A stretch of 64,000 bases of DNA from Methylobacterium gossipiicola (GCF_900113485.1 NZ_FOPM01000001.1:62001-126000); one strand, 5' to 3'. Shown: positions 38,789 through 48,153, numbered from the stretch's first letter. Numbers and translations are program-made. The notes: a model not told the origin generated them from the letters alone.

Positions 38789-38836
38789 GTTGCCTGCGGT
38801 GTTCGCGCTTAACGCGTGCACCGCAACACGCTAAGC

Positions 38837-38872
38837 AAACGGCCACGGATCGTTCAGGTCCGTGGCCGTTTT
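38837..38872 (+). terminator. Rho-independent terminator after glyA
   Basis: AAACGGCCACGGA (38837-38849) and TCCGTGGCCGTTTT (38859-38872) form a strong hairpin with a nine-base loop and a short T run. It sits 49 bases past the glyA stop and 30 bases ahead of nrdR, so nrdR would need its own promoter or read-through. Confidence 0.88.
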
Positions 38873-38901
38873 CACGTCTCGATCCCACAGGTGGCCGCCC
38901 G

Positions 38902-39417
38902 ATGCGCTGTCCCTATTGCAGCGGTCCCGACACCCAGGTGAAGGACTCGCGCCCCACCGACGACGCCATCCGGCGCCGCCGCGTCTGCCCGGATTGCGGC
39001 GGGCGCTTCACCACCTTCGAGCGGGTGCAGCTGCGCGAACTCACCGTGCTCAAGCGCTCGGGCAAGCGCGTGCCGTTCGACCGCGACAAGCTTCAGCGCT
39101 CCATCGGTGTGGCCCTGCGCAAGCGCGCCGTCGATCCGGAGCGGATCGAACGCCTCGTCAGCGGCATCACCCGACAGCTCGAGAGCAGCGGCGAGGCCGA
39201 GATCGCCAGCGAAGCCATCGGCGAATTGGTGATGGAGGGGCTCAAGGGGCTCGACGACGTCGCCTACGTGCGCTTCGCTTCCGTCTACAAAAATTTCCGC
39301 GAGGCCAGCGACTTCAAGGCCCTGCTCGGCACCCTCGGCGAAGCCCCGCCCGAGCCGCCGCCGGAGACGGACGACACCGTGACGCCCCTGCGCGCCAAGC
39401 CCCGGTCGCGCCCATGA
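38902..39417 (+). CDS. nrdR: Transcriptional repressor NrdR
   Basis: 171 residues. A zinc ribbon at the N-terminus (Cys3, Cys6, Cys29, Cys32 in [17 protein letters not shown] and [11 protein letters not shown]) is followed by an ATP-cone domain ([30 protein letters not shown]). NrdR senses nucleotide levels and represses ribonucleotide reductase genes. ATG at 38902 is fixed by the conserved first residues. The C-terminus has an acidic/Pro-rich tail. It overlaps ribD by four bases (ATGA). Position between glyA and ribD is typical for Hyphomicrobiales. Confidence 0.96.
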   Translation: MRCPYCSGPDTQVKDSRPTDDAIRRRRVCPDCGGRFTTFERVQLRELTVLKRSGKRVPFDRDKLQRSIGVALRKRAVDPERIERLVSGITRQLESSGEAEIASEAIGELVMEGLKGLDDVAYVRFASVYKNFREASDFKALLGTLGEAPPEPPPETDDTVTPLRAKPRSRP

Positions 39418-40529
39418 GCGACACCGACATGAGCGACACCGATGCCCGCTTCATGCGCCTCGCCCTGGCGCTCGGCGCCCGCAACCTCGGGCGAACCTGG
39501 CCCAACCCGTCCGTCGGGGCCGTGGTGGTGAAAGATGGCTGCATCGTCGGCCAGGGGGTGACCGCGATCGGGGGGCGACCCCATGCCGAGCCGCAGGCCC
39601 TCGCCATGGCGGGCGAAGCCGCCCGCGGCGCCACCCTTTATGTGACCCTGGAACCGTGCTCGCATCACGGTCGTACGCCGCCCTGCTCCGACGCCATCGT
39701 GGCGGCCGGAATCGCCCGCGTCGTCACCGCCCTGGAGGACCCGGACCCCCGCGTCGCCGGGCGCGGCCATGCCCGCCTGCGCGAGGCCGGGATCGCCGTC
39801 GAGACCGATGTGGCGCGCGAGGACGCCGCCCGCGACAACCTCGGCCACGTCACGCGGGTCACGCGGGGGCGCCCGAGCCTGCACCTGAAGCTCGCCCGCA
39901 CGCCCGACGGCTTCGCCGCCGGGGCACCCGATCAGCGCTTGCGCATCACCGGCCCCATCGCGGACGGCGCCGTGCATCTCTGGCGGGCCCATGCCGACGC
40001 CATCCTGGTCGGGATCGGCACAGCCCGGGCCGACGACCCATCCCTCACCGTGCGGTTGCCCGGCCTGTCGGCGCGTTCTCCCCTGCGGATCGTCCTCGAT
40101 TCGAACCTGCGTCTTCAGCCCTCTACCCACCTCGTACGGGGGGCCTGCGACATTCCCACCCTGGTGATCACCACCCGCAACGCGCCCGCTCACCCGAAAC
40201 GAATGCTCGCCTCGTTCGGCGTCGAGGTGCTGTCCGTGGCCGCCGATTCCACCGGCCGGATCGATCTTTCCGCCGCCCTGGCGGCCCTGGGCGAGCGCGG
40301 GCTCACCCGCATCTGCTGCGAGGGCGGCCCCCGCCTCGCCGATGCCCTGGCGCAGGCGGATCTCGTGGATCTCTGCACCGTCATCACCGGCCCCGCCCCC
40401 CTTGGCAGCAGCGGCCTGCCGGCCATCGGCCCATACCTCGACGCCAGCCTGTCGCGGGGCCATCTCAAACCCGTCGAGACGCGCGACTATGGCCCCGACC
40501 GCGCGGTCACGTATGAGCGGAGCGTCTAG
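39414..40529 (+). CDS. ribD: Bifunctional riboflavin deaminase/reductase RibD
   Basis: 371 residues. The N-terminal deaminase domain has His57 and Glu59 in PHAEPQAL and Cys82 and Cys91 in [11 protein letters not shown], the zinc site. The C-terminal reductase domain (from about 155) has [27 protein letters not shown] and [10 protein letters not shown]. Together they perform the second and third steps of riboflavin synthesis. The first 30 bases are a 15-base tandem repeat (ATGAGCGACACCGAC then ATGAGCGACACCGAT), so a second ATG at 39429 is an equally good start. It overlaps nrdR and directly abuts ribE. Confidence 0.95.
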   Translation: MSDTDMSDTDARFMRLALALGARNLGRTWPNPSVGAVVVKDGCIVGQGVTAIGGRPHAEPQALAMAGEAARGATLYVTLEPCSHHGRTPPCSDAIVAAGIARVVTALEDPDPRVAGRGHARLREAGIAVETDVAREDAARDNLGHVTRVTRGRPSLHLKLARTPDGFAAGAPDQRLRITGPIADGAVHLWRAHADAILVGIGTARADDPSLTVRLPGLSARSPLRIVLDSNLRLQPSTHLVRGACDIPTLVITTRNAPAHPKRMLASFGVEVLSVAADSTGRIDLSAALAALGERGLTRICCEGGPRLADALAQADLVDLCTVITGPAPLGSSGLPAIGPYLDASLSRGHLKPVETRDYGPDRAVTYERSV

Positions 40530-41174
40530 ATGTTCACCGGTCTCGTCACGGATGTCGGACAGGTCGTGGGCGTGCAGGGCGACGACCGCCTGCGCCGCAT
40601 CCGCATCCGCTCCGCCTACGATCCCGCCACCATCGCGCTGGGCGCCTCCATCGCCTGCTCCGGCCCCTGCCTCACGGCCGTCGCGGTGGAGCCCGTCGCG
40701 GGCGGCTGTATCTTCGATGTCGACGCCGCCGCCGAGACCCTGGCGCTCACCACCGTGGGCACGTGGGGGCAGGGCACGCGGGTCAACCTCGAACGCTCCC
40801 TCAAGATCGGCGACGAACTCGGTGGCCACCTCGTCACGGGACATGTCGACGGGCGGGCGGAGATCGTCGCCCGCGATCCCGTCACCGGCGGGGAGGGCGA
40901 TCCGCAATGGGCGCCGAGCGACCGCTTCACCCTCCGGGCTCCGAAAGACCTCACGGCCTTCATCGCCCAGAAGGGGTCCGTCTGCCTCGACGGCACGTCG
41001 CTCACGGTGAACAGCGTGGCGGACGACCTGTTCTCCGTGCTCCTCATTCCCCATACCCTGGCGGTGACGACCTGGGGGCAGCGCCGCGCGGGCGACGCCC
41101 TCAACCTCGAGGTCGATCTCATCGCCCGCTATGCCGCCCGCCTCACACAGGCTCAGGCGGCGTTGGCGCGCTGA
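40530..41174 (+). CDS. ribE: Riboflavin synthase alpha subunit RibE
   Basis: 214 residues with the two lumazine-binding repeats: the first begins MFTGLVTDVGQV and includes GASIACSGPCLTAVAVE and VNLERSLKIGDELGGHLVTGHVDG; the second includes FIAQKGSVCLDGTSLTVN and FSVLLIPHTL. It dismutates dimethyl-ribityllumazine to riboflavin. ATG at 40530 follows the ribD stop with no gap. The conserved MFTG start makes the choice certain. The gene is called ribC in some species. Confidence 0.95.
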   Translation: MFTGLVTDVGQVVGVQGDDRLRRIRIRSAYDPATIALGASIACSGPCLTAVAVEPVAGGCIFDVDAAAETLALTTVGTWGQGTRVNLERSLKIGDELGGHLVTGHVDGRAEIVARDPVTGGEGDPQWAPSDRFTLRAPKDLTAFIAQKGSVCLDGTSLTVNSVADDLFSVLLIPHTLAVTTWGQRRAGDALNLEVDLIARYAARLTQAQAALAR

Positions 41175-41335
41175 GCCGCCCTCTCCCGCCGACTTGTCCG
41201 TCCTGCGCCTTCGGTCTATCGCTCGCCCCTTCCGATCGGACCGATCCGGGCGCGGCGTGAGCCGCGACCGCCCGGCCGGTCCAGGGCGGCGCACGGGCGG
41301 AAAACCCACATCGCCGCATCTTAGAAGGCCCCAGA

Positions 41336-41842
41336 ATGGTTTCGACCCCACCCGCTTCCCGTCCCTCGCCCGCCATCGTGAAGGGGGCGCGCGTCCTCGT
41401 GGTCGAAGCGCGCTACTACGAGGAACTGGCCGATGAGCTCCTGGCCGGCGCGCGGGCGGCCCTCGACGCCGCCGAGGCGGAGACGACGGTGGTGACCGTG
41501 CCGGGCGCCCTGGAGATTCCCGCCGCCATCGCGATCCTGACCGAGGCCGCCGCCCGCGCCGGTCAGCCCTACGACGCCGCCGTGGCGCTGGGCTGCGTCA
41601 TCCGGGGCGAGACGGGACATTACGATATCGTCGCCGGCGAGAGCGCCCGCGCCCTGATGGATCTGTCCGTCGCCGGCCTGCTGCCGCTCGGCAACGGCAT
41701 CTTGACGGTGGAGACCGAGGCTCAGGCCTTCGCCCGCGCCCGCGTCTCCGAGATGAACAAGGGTGGCGGCGCCGCCGAGGCGGCTCTGGCGGTGCTCGCC
41801 CTGAAGCGCGCCGCCTCCGCCGCCCCCGTCGGAGAGGATTGA
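41336..41842 (+). CDS. ribH: 6,7-dimethyl-8-ribityllumazine synthase RibH
   Basis: 168 residues. It condenses the pyrimidinedione with dihydroxybutanone phosphate ahead of RibE. Family phrases are [29 protein letters not shown] and [17 protein letters not shown] with the catalytic His95, and [15 protein letters not shown]. It is 161 bases after ribE, a gap in which I see neither an FMN riboswitch nor a gene. The end overlaps a possible nusB TTG start. Confidence 0.95.
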   Translation: MVSTPPASRPSPAIVKGARVLVVEARYYEELADELLAGARAALDAAEAETTVVTVPGALEIPAAIAILTEAAARAGQPYDAAVALGCVIRGETGHYDIVAGESARALMDLSVAGLLPLGNGILTVETEAQAFARARVSEMNKGGGAAEAALAVLALKRAASAAPVGED

Positions 41843-41847
41843 GCGCC

Positions 41848-42342
41848 ATGGCCAAGATCATCGAGCGCAGCGGCGCCCGTCTCGCCGTGGTGCAGGCCCT
41901 CTACGAGATGGAGATCGCCGGCAAGGGCGTCATCGAGGCGGTGGCCGAATTCGAGACCTTCTGGATCGGCCAGACCATCGACGGGATCGAGCATCCGCCG
42001 GCCGAGACCGCGTTCTTCCGCGATCTCCTGCGCGGCGTCGTCGACGAGCAGCGGGCCATCGACCCGAAGCTCGACGCCGCCCTGGCGCAGGGCTGGCCCC
42101 TGAAGCGCATCGAGGCGGTGCTGCGCGCCATCCTGCGGGCGGGCGCCTACGAACTCATGCATCGCCGGGACGTGCCCGCGAAGGCCGCGATTTCCGAATA
42201 CGTCGACGTCGCCCACAGCTTCTATGCCGGCGACGAACCCGGCATGGTCAACGCCGTGCTCGACAAGGTGGCGCGCGAGGTCCGGGGCCAGGAATTCGCG
42301 GGTCTTCCGGGTTCGGGCCTGCCGGGCTCGGGCCGGGCGTGA
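41848..42342 (+). CDS. nusB: Transcription antitermination factor NusB
   Basis: 164 residues. An all-helical RNA-binding protein that works with NusE on rRNA operons. Family segments: ARLAVVQALYEMEIAG near the N-terminus, FFRDLLRGVVDEQRAID, LKRIEAVLRAILRAGAYELMHRRDVPAKAAISEYVDVAHSFY, and MVNAVLDKVARE. ATG at 41848 is used; TTG at 41839, overlapping the ribH stop, would add three residues and has GGAGAGG close by, so either is possible. The C-terminus ends with a repeated LPGSG tail. Confidence 0.94.
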   Translation: MAKIIERSGARLAVVQALYEMEIAGKGVIEAVAEFETFWIGQTIDGIEHPPAETAFFRDLLRGVVDEQRAIDPKLDAALAQGWPLKRIEAVLRAILRAGAYELMHRRDVPAKAAISEYVDVAHSFYAGDEPGMVNAVLDKVAREVRGQEFAGLPGSGLPGSGRA

Positions 42343-43334
42343 GCTCCGACCGTCCCACCGAGGACGGCCTCATCGCGCGCTACTTCGCGCCGCTCGCCGG
42401 CCCCGGTGCCGACGGGATGCGCGACGACGCCGCCACCCTGACGCCGAGCCCCGGTTGCGACCTCGTCCTGACCACCGATGCCATCGTGGCCGGGGTGCAC
42501 TTCTTCCCCGACGACCCGCCGGCCGCCATCGCCCGCAAGGCGCTGGGGGTGAATTTCTCGGATCTCGCCGCCAAGGGCGCGATCCCGCGCGGCATCCTCC
42601 TCACCCTGGCGCTGCCCGACGACTGGACGGAATGCTGGCTCGCCGCCTTCGCGGCCGGTCTCGGCGACGGGCTAGCGGAGTTCGGGGGCGAACTCCTCGG
42701 GGGCGACACCGTGCGGGCCGCCGGCCCCCTGAGTCTCGGGGTCACGGCGCTCGGCGAGGTTCCCACCGGTACCCTGGTGCGGCGGATGACGGCTCGCATC
42801 GGTGATGTGCTCTGCGTCAGCGGCAGCATCGGCGACGCCGCCCTCGGGCTGGCCCTGCGCCGTTCGCCGCCGGCGGATTGGGCGGATTCCCTCGGCGCGC
42901 AAGAGCGGGCCGCCCTCATCGACCGCTACCGGCATCCACGGCCCCGGCTCGGCTTGGCGCCGCTGCTCCGGCGGCACGCCCGGGCCGCCATGGACATCTC
43001 GGACGGCCTCGCCGGCGATCTCGCCAAGATGCTGAAGGGAGAGGGGCGCTCCGCCGAGGTGCGTGTCGCCGACATCCCCCTGTCGCCCGCTGCCGCCCGT
43101 GCCCTGGGTCTACGGCCCGACCTCATGGAGACGGTCCTCACCGGCGGCGACGATTACGAGATCCTCTGCGCCGTTCCGCCGGAAGCCCTCGCCGCCTGCC
43201 GCGCGGAAGCCCTGGCCCTCGGCCTGCCGCTCCAGCCCATCGGGATGGTGACGGGCGGCGAGGGGCCGCCGGTCTTCGTCTCGGCGGACGGCCTACGACA
43301 GAGCTTCGGGGTCGGCTCCTTCAGCCACTTCTGA
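42339..43334 (+). CDS. thiL: Thiamine-monophosphate kinase
   Basis: 331 residues from a GTG that overlaps the nusB stop (GTGA). It phosphorylates thiamine monophosphate to the active diphosphate. Features are DDAATLTPSPGCDLVLTTDAIVAGVHF (metal-binding Asp residues), KALGVNFSDLAAKGAIPRG, LLGGDTVRAAG, AAMDISDGLAGDLAKML and VLTGGDDYEILCAVP. The order ribH-nusB-thiL is widespread in proteobacteria. The last 42 bases overlap the convergent small gene. Confidence 0.95.
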   Translation: MSSDRPTEDGLIARYFAPLAGPGADGMRDDAATLTPSPGCDLVLTTDAIVAGVHFFPDDPPAAIARKALGVNFSDLAAKGAIPRGILLTLALPDDWTECWLAAFAAGLGDGLAEFGGELLGGDTVRAAGPLSLGVTALGEVPTGTLVRRMTARIGDVLCVSGSIGDAALGLALRRSPPADWADSLGAQERAALIDRYRHPRPRLGLAPLLRRHARAAMDISDGLAGDLAKMLKGEGRSAEVRVADIPLSPAAARALGLRPDLMETVLTGGDDYEILCAVPPEALAACRAEALALGLPLQPIGMVTGGEGPPVFVSADGLRQSFGVGSFSHF

Positions 43335-43640
43335 CGCTTCATTCTCGGGCTCGGGATCGGCCGTCCAGTGGGTGGCGAAGGCCGCGAGATGGCGCGCATC
43401 GGCGAAGGCCATCACGGCGACCTGACGTTCGGCCGGCATCCCGCCGGGGTAGGGTGCCAGCAGCACGGTTTCCTGGGAGAACTTGGCGCCGGGCGTCTTC
43501 TCGGCGATCCAGGCCTCGGCCTCAGGCGTGAGACGGGTCGGGTCGGCGGCATCGCGGGCGCGCGAATCCGCCCGCAGCACGAGGACGTAGGGTCCGAGCG
43601 TCGGATTGCGCTGCTGCAGGGCCTGGATGATGTCGATCAT
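43293..43640 (-). CDS. Small protein of unknown function
   Basis: 115 residues from ATG at 43640. It starts MIDIIQALQQRNPTLGPYVL and contains a central QETVLLAPYPGGMPAERQVAVMAFADARHLAAFATHW, followed by an acidic tail (PEPENEASEVAEG). No signal or membrane segment. I do not recognise a family. Amino-acid composition and the sensible beta/alpha pattern support a real protein. It overlaps the 3-prime end of thiL on the opposite strand by 42 bases, in the region coding for its dispensable acidic tail. Confidence 0.6.
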   Translation of the reverse strand: MIDIIQALQQRNPTLGPYVLVLRADSRARDAADPTRLTPEAEAWIAEKTPGAKFSQETVLLAPYPGGMPAERQVAVMAFADARHLAAFATHWTADPEPENEASEVAEGADPEALS

Positions 43641-43809
43641 GATGTGTTCCGTGAGCGCTGAGCCGTTCAGGAGAGGCCGCCGGGGCTCCGTGCCAGGACA
43701 TTGCGGTTGGCGCGGGCTTCCTCTCCTTACAGAAGAGGACGTCCGTCGCGGTCCATGTCACAAGCGTCGTGGTTTGCGAATCGCTGCCGATACTCGGCGA
43801 GTCCCGACC

Positions 43810-45198
43810 TCAGTGCAGTTTCACCCGCGACTCCGTGCGGCGGGTCAGGGCGCGCGCGAAGGCATCAAGCGCGGTCTTCACCGTGCCGTGCAGGGCCTGC
43901 TCGTGCATCTTGTAGAGCGAGCGGTACATCATCCGGGCGAACAGGCCGGCGATGAACATGTTCTTGCCGCGCACGAATCCCATCAGGCTGCCGACGGTGG
44001 AGTATTCGCCGAGGGATACCAGGGAGCCGAAATCGCGGTACTTGAACGGCTTCAACGGCTTGCCCGCCATCTTGAGCGGAATCGCCTTGATGAGGTAGCT
44101 CGCCTGCTGGTGCGCCGCCTGGGCACGGGGCGGGATCGGCGTCTCCGAACCCGGCTCGACCAGATAGGCGTTGTCGCCGATGGCGAAGATGTCCGGATCG
44201 CGGGTGGTCTGCAGGGTCGGCGTCACCACGAGCTGGTTGTTGCGCGTGGTCTCGAGACCGCCGATGCCCTGGAGGAACGGCGGCGCCTTCACGCCGGCGG
44301 CCCAGACGACGAGTTCGGAGGGGATGAAGCCGCCATCGGCGAGCTGAACCCCATCGGGTCGCACTTCCGTGACGCGGGCGTTGGTGCGGACTTCGACGCC
44401 GATCTTGTTCAGCAGGCGCATCACGTCCTGCGACATGCGCTCGGGCACCGCCGGCAGGATGCGCGAGGCCGCTTCCACCAGGGTGATCTTGAGGTCCTTG
44501 TCGGGGTCGATCCGGTCGAGACCCGTGGAGGCGACATCGCGGGTGGTGCGGTGGAGTTCGGCCGTGAGTTCCGTGCCCGTGGCGCCCGCGCCGATCACCG
44601 TGACGTGGAGCTGGCCCGGCCGCACGGGGCCAACCTGGGTGTGGGCTCGCAGCATGCCGTTGATGAGGCGCTGGTGGAAGCGGATCGCCTGATCCTGGGT
44701 GTCGAGGGCGATGGCGTTCTCCTTCACCCCCGGTGTACCGAAATCGTTGGTGGTCGAGCCCACCGCCAGCACCAGGGTGTCATATCCGATGGAGCGCACG
44801 GGCGTGACCTCGCGCCCCTCGGCATCGTGGCTCGCGGCGAGCTGAATCGTCCGCGCCTGCCGGTCGAGGCCGGTCATCTCGCCGATGCGGTAGCGGAAAT
44901 GGTGGCGGTGGGCGTGGTGGAGGTAATCCACGGCGTGGTGGCCGACATCGAGGCTGCCGGCCGCGACCTCGTGGAGCAGCGGCTTCCAGATATGCGTGCG
45001 CGCCCGGTCGACGAGGGTGACGTGGGCCTTGCCGGACTTGCCCAGCGAATCGCCGAGCTTCGTCGCCAGTTGCAGGCCGGCGGCACCGCCGCCGACGACC
45101 ACGATGCGGTGCAGGTTGTCCACGGATTCGCCCGGTACCATGCGCTTGTCGTCCTGCGTCTCGTCGTTGGAAGGGGCGGGTGCCGGAGGAGGCACCAT
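43810..45198 (-). CDS. ndh: Type II NADH dehydrogenase (NDH-2)
   Basis: 462 residues. Two dinucleotide folds are clear: FAD at IVVVGGGAAGLQLATKL (near 33) and NAD at VTVIGAGATGTELTAEL (near 200), with the second FAD contact in DIFAIGDNAY. A C-terminal amphipathic region (FARMMYRSLYKMHEQALHG) anchors it to the inner face of the membrane. It passes electrons from NADH to quinone without pumping protons. The first 28 residues are an unconserved, Pro/Asp-rich extension. ATG at 45198 is preceded by AAGG-like sequence; starts nearer the fold (Met20) are possible. Confidence 0.92.
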   Translation of the reverse strand: MVPPPAPAPSNDETQDDKRMVPGESVDNLHRIVVVGGGAAGLQLATKLGDSLGKSGKAHVTLVDRARTHIWKPLLHEVAAGSLDVGHHAVDYLHHAHRHHFRYRIGEMTGLDRQARTIQLAASHDAEGREVTPVRSIGYDTLVLAVGSTTNDFGTPGVKENAIALDTQDQAIRFHQRLINGMLRAHTQVGPVRPGQLHVTVIGAGATGTELTAELHRTTRDVASTGLDRIDPDKDLKITLVEAASRILPAVPERMSQDVMRLLNKIGVEVRTNARVTEVRPDGVQLADGGFIPSELVVWAAGVKAPPFLQGIGGLETTRNNQLVVTPTLQTTRDPDIFAIGDNAYLVEPGSETPIPPRAQAAHQQASYLIKAIPLKMAGKPLKPFKYRDFGSLVSLGEYSTVGSLMGFVRGKNMFIAGLFARMMYRSLYKMHEQALHGTVKTALDAFARALTRRTESRVKLH

Positions 45199-45296
45199 CG
45201 CGAAGGCCGCGGCGGGCCCGTCCGTTCCGCCTTACCTTGGAACGTCTTTATTTTGTGGTCGGCCCCGTCCGGGTCAACAAAATTGTCCACGCCCGC

Positions 45297-45941
45297 TCAG
45301 GTCGGGGCACCGGGTTGGCGCAGGGGATGGGCGCGCGCGAACGCGTCCTGCGTCAGGCAATCTTCTGCGATGCGCCGAACCGTCGGGTAGGGCGCCGTCT
45401 CGACGCCGAAGATCCCGGTGCCGACCCAGAGGCTGACCAGGCAGAGATCGGCGTGGCTTAACGCATCCCCTTGCGCGTAGCGCCCGGTGCCGGGCTCATC
45501 GACGAGGCGGGTCTCGAGGGTTCTGAGACCGGTCTCGAACCAGTGGCGCACGAACTCCATCATCGCCTCCTTCGGGAGACCGTAGGTCTGCATGAGGTAA
45601 TTGCGGACCCGTGGCACGTAGAGCGGATGGGTATCGCAGGCCACCACCTGGGCCAGTGACCGGGCCCTCGCCCGTGCGCGAGGATCGGCCGGCAGCAGCG
45701 GCACGGCGGGGTGCACATCCTCGAGGTAGTCGAGGATCGCGAGGGATTGGGTGAGGGGCGGTCCGTCGCCGTCGAAGAAGGCCGGCACGGCGCCCTGCGG
45801 ATTGATGGCGAGGAAGTCGGGCTTGAACTGGTCGCCCGCATCGAGGTCGATGAACGTCTCCTCGCACGGAATGCCCTTGAGGTTGAGGGCGATCCGCACC
45901 CGGAACGCGGCGGCCGAGCGCCAGTTGCCGTACATCTTCAC
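45297..45941 (-). CDS. Glutathione S-transferase family, maleylacetoacetate isomerase-like
   Basis: 214 residues. A thioredoxin-like N-terminal domain (MYGNWRSAAAFRVRIALNLKGI, with the catalytic Ser in WRSAAAFRVRIAL; NPQGAVPAFFDGDGPPLTQSLAILDYLED) and a helical C-terminal domain (VACDTHPLYVPRVRNYL, YAQGDALSHADLCLVSLW). The SxxxxRVRIAL and CDxHPL phrases match zeta-class GSTs such as maleylacetoacetate isomerase (MaiA). No tyrosine or homogentisate genes are adjacent, so the substrate is uncertain. GTG at 45941 is used; ATG at 45935 is two residues later. Confidence 0.85.
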   Translation of the reverse strand: MKMYGNWRSAAAFRVRIALNLKGIPCEETFIDLDAGDQFKPDFLAINPQGAVPAFFDGDGPPLTQSLAILDYLEDVHPAVPLLPADPRARARARSLAQVVACDTHPLYVPRVRNYLMQTYGLPKEAMMEFVRHWFETGLRTLETRLVDEPGTGRYAQGDALSHADLCLVSLWVGTGIFGVETAPYPTVRRIAEDCLTQDAFARAHPLRQPGAPT

Positions 45942-46142
45942 GTGGCCGAGGTCTCCGTTGCGCGGCCGACCACACCCGACATCCGCGCCCGCCGCAAGCC
46001 CCGCCCGTGTCGTCCCTGTCTTGAAACCGACGCCGTGACGGTGATCCTGCTTGTCGGTGTGCGGAATTGGCAGGACCCGATTCCTCGCGCATAGCGACGT
46101 GGTGGCGCAATCCCGGGCTCGATGCCCGATGGAGGGACGGAC

Positions 46143-47162
46143 ATGCAGATCGAAACACCCTATCTCATGTTTCTCGGCGATGTGCCCGACACCCTGGCGG
46201 CCAAGACCGCCTATGGCATCAAGGACTGGCGGCCCGAATGGTGCGTCGGCCAGATGCGCCTCCCCGGCTGCGCCGCCGATCTCGGCATTCCCGATCTGAC
46301 CCTGGACGAAGCGATGGCGAAGGGCTGCCGCACCCTGGTCATCGGCGTCGCGAACGCGGGCGGCATCCTGCCCGGGCATTGGGTTTCGGAGATCGTCGCG
46401 GCGCTCAATGCCGGCCTCGACATCGCCAGCGGTCTGCATGCGCGGCTCGGCGCCGTGCCGGAGATCGCGGCGGCGGCGAAGGCCAACGGGCGCCAGCTCC
46501 ACGACGTGCGCCACACCCACGAGACCTTCGCCACCGGCAAGGGCACGAAGCGCCCCGGCAAGCGCCTGCTCAGTGTCGGCACCGACTGCTCGGTGGGCAA
46601 GAAATACACCGTGCTCGCCCTGGAGCGTGGGATGCGCGAGCGCGGCCTCGACGCCGATTTCCGGGCCACGGGGCAGACCGGGGTGTTCATCTCCGGGCGC
46701 GGCGTCGCCATCGACGCCGTGGTGGCCGATTTCATTTCCGGCGCCGTCGAGTGGATCGCGCCCGCGGCCGATCCCGATCATTGGGACCTTTTGGAAGGCC
46801 AGGGCTCGCTGTTCCACCCGTCCTTCGCCGGGGTCAGCCTCGGCCTGCTGCACGGCGCCCAGGCCGATGCCTTCGTGGTCTGCCACGAGCCGAGCCGCAC
46901 CACCATGCGGGGCGTTCAGCACCCGTTGCCGACCATTCGGCAGGTGATCGACCTCACGGTGCAGCTCGGGCGCCTGACCAATCCCGACATCCGGCCGGTT
47001 GGGATCGCGGTCAACACCCAGAGCCTGGAGGAGGGGGCCGCCCGCGCGCTCCTGGCCGATCTCGCGCACGAGCACGGCCTACCGGCCACGGACCCGGTGC
47101 GCTTCGGCGTCGACGCCATCGTCGATCGCCTCGTGGCCGAGTTCCCGAAGGCTGCCGCATGA
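46143..47162 (+). CDS. dgcN: N-acyltransferase DgcN (DUF1611 family)
   Basis: 339 residues. The family starts with a Rossmann-like half (TLVIGVANAGGILPGHWV) followed by a P-loop-type half with VGTDCSVGKKYT (145-156), ADFRATGQTGVFISGRG, and WDLLEGQGSLFHPSF. DUF1611 proteins paired with a dipeptide-epimerase-like enzyme are reported to acetylate D-glutamate as the first step of its breakdown; that is known of the family, not shown here. ATG at 46143 has GGAGGG six bases ahead and is preferred over ATG at 46122. It overlaps dgcA by four bases. Confidence 0.88.
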   Translation: MQIETPYLMFLGDVPDTLAAKTAYGIKDWRPEWCVGQMRLPGCAADLGIPDLTLDEAMAKGCRTLVIGVANAGGILPGHWVSEIVAALNAGLDIASGLHARLGAVPEIAAAAKANGRQLHDVRHTHETFATGKGTKRPGKRLLSVGTDCSVGKKYTVLALERGMRERGLDADFRATGQTGVFISGRGVAIDAVVADFISGAVEWIAPAADPDHWDLLEGQGSLFHPSFAGVSLGLLHGAQADAFVVCHEPSRTTMRGVQHPLPTIRQVIDLTVQLGRLTNPDIRPVGIAVNTQSLEEGAARALLADLAHEHGLPATDPVRFGVDAIVDRLVAEFPKAAA

Positions 47163-48145
47163 CCCGGATTCTCGAAGCCGCCATCGAACGCTTCCCCATC
47201 GCGGGGGCCTTCACCATCGCGCGCGGCAGCCGCACGGAGGCCGTCGTGGTGGTGGCAACCGTTCGCCAGGCGGACGGTTCGATCGGGCGTGGCGAATGCG
47301 TGCCCTATGCCCGCTACGGCGAGACCGTGGAGAGCGTGTGCGAGCACATCCTCGAACAGGGGGATGCCGTGGCGGACGGCGCCACGCGCGCCGATCTCCT
47401 CACCCTCATGACGCCGGGGGCGGCCCGCAACGCCCTCGACTGCGCCCTGTTCGACCTCGAGGCGAAGCGCCTCGGCCGTCCGGCCTGGGAGATCGCCGGG
47501 CTCGAAGCCCCCCGGGCCGCCGTGACCGCCTACACCCTGAGCCTCGGCGATCCGGACGGCATGGAGGCCGCCGCCCGGAAGGCCGCCGCCCGTCCTCTGC
47601 TCAAGGTCAAGCTCGGGGGCGCGGGTGATCCGGAGCGCATCGCCGCCGTGCGACGCGGCGCGCCCGAGGCCCGTCTCATCGTCGATGCCAACGAGGCGTG
47701 GCGGCCCGAGACCCTGGAGGCCAATCTCGCGGCCTGCGTCGCGGCGGGCGTCGAACTCATCGAGCAGCCCCTTCCGGCCGGTGAGGACGATCTCCTCGCC
47801 ACCATCGCCCGACCGATCCCGATCTGCGCCGACGAGAGCCTGCACGACCGTGCCGGCCTCGATGCCCTGGCCCGGCGCTACGACGCCATCAACATCAAGC
47901 TCGACAAGGCCGGCGGGCTCACGGAAGCGGTGATGCTGGCGCGGGAGGCGCGCGCGCGCGGATTTTCGTTGATGATCGGCTGCATGGTCGGGACCTCCCT
48001 GGCTATGGCGCCGGCCATGCTGCTCGCGTCCCAGGCCGACTATGTCGACCTCGACGGTCCGCTGCTCCTCGCCCGCGACCGCGATCCCGCCCTGGTGTTC
48101 GCGGGCAGCACCGTGCACCCGCCGACCCCGGACCTGTGGGGATAG
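47159..48145 (+). CDS. dgcA: Enolase-superfamily epimerase DgcA (N-acyl-D-glutamate racemase-like)
   Basis: 328 residues. Enolase-superfamily layout: a capping domain, then a barrel with the KxK pair Lys149/Lys151 in LLKVKLGG, metal ligands Asp176 (VDANEAW), Glu202 (LIEQPLP) and Asp225 (CADES), and the opposite-face Lys247 in INIKLDKAGG. It resembles L-Ala-D/L-Glu epimerases; next to dgcN the likely substrate is N-acetyl-D-glutamate, converted to the L form. If so, the pair lets the cell use D-glutamate, for example from peptidoglycan turnover. It is convergent with the GGDEF gene, 8 bases apart. Confidence 0.88.
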   Translation: MTRILEAAIERFPIAGAFTIARGSRTEAVVVVATVRQADGSIGRGECVPYARYGETVESVCEHILEQGDAVADGATRADLLTLMTPGAARNALDCALFDLEAKRLGRPAWEIAGLEAPRAAVTAYTLSLGDPDGMEAAARKAAARPLLKVKLGGAGDPERIAAVRRGAPEARLIVDANEAWRPETLEANLAACVAAGVELIEQPLPAGEDDLLATIARPIPICADESLHDRAGLDALARRYDAINIKLDKAGGLTEAVMLAREARARGFSLMIGCMVGTSLAMAPAMLLASQADYVDLDGPLLLARDRDPALVFAGSTVHPPTPDLWG

Positions 48146-48153
48146 GCGGCGAC

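Noticed and set aside
41175-41335. Possible FMN riboswitch between ribE and ribH
   Set aside because: The conserved FMN-element blocks are not present; only short GC-rich repeats are seen.
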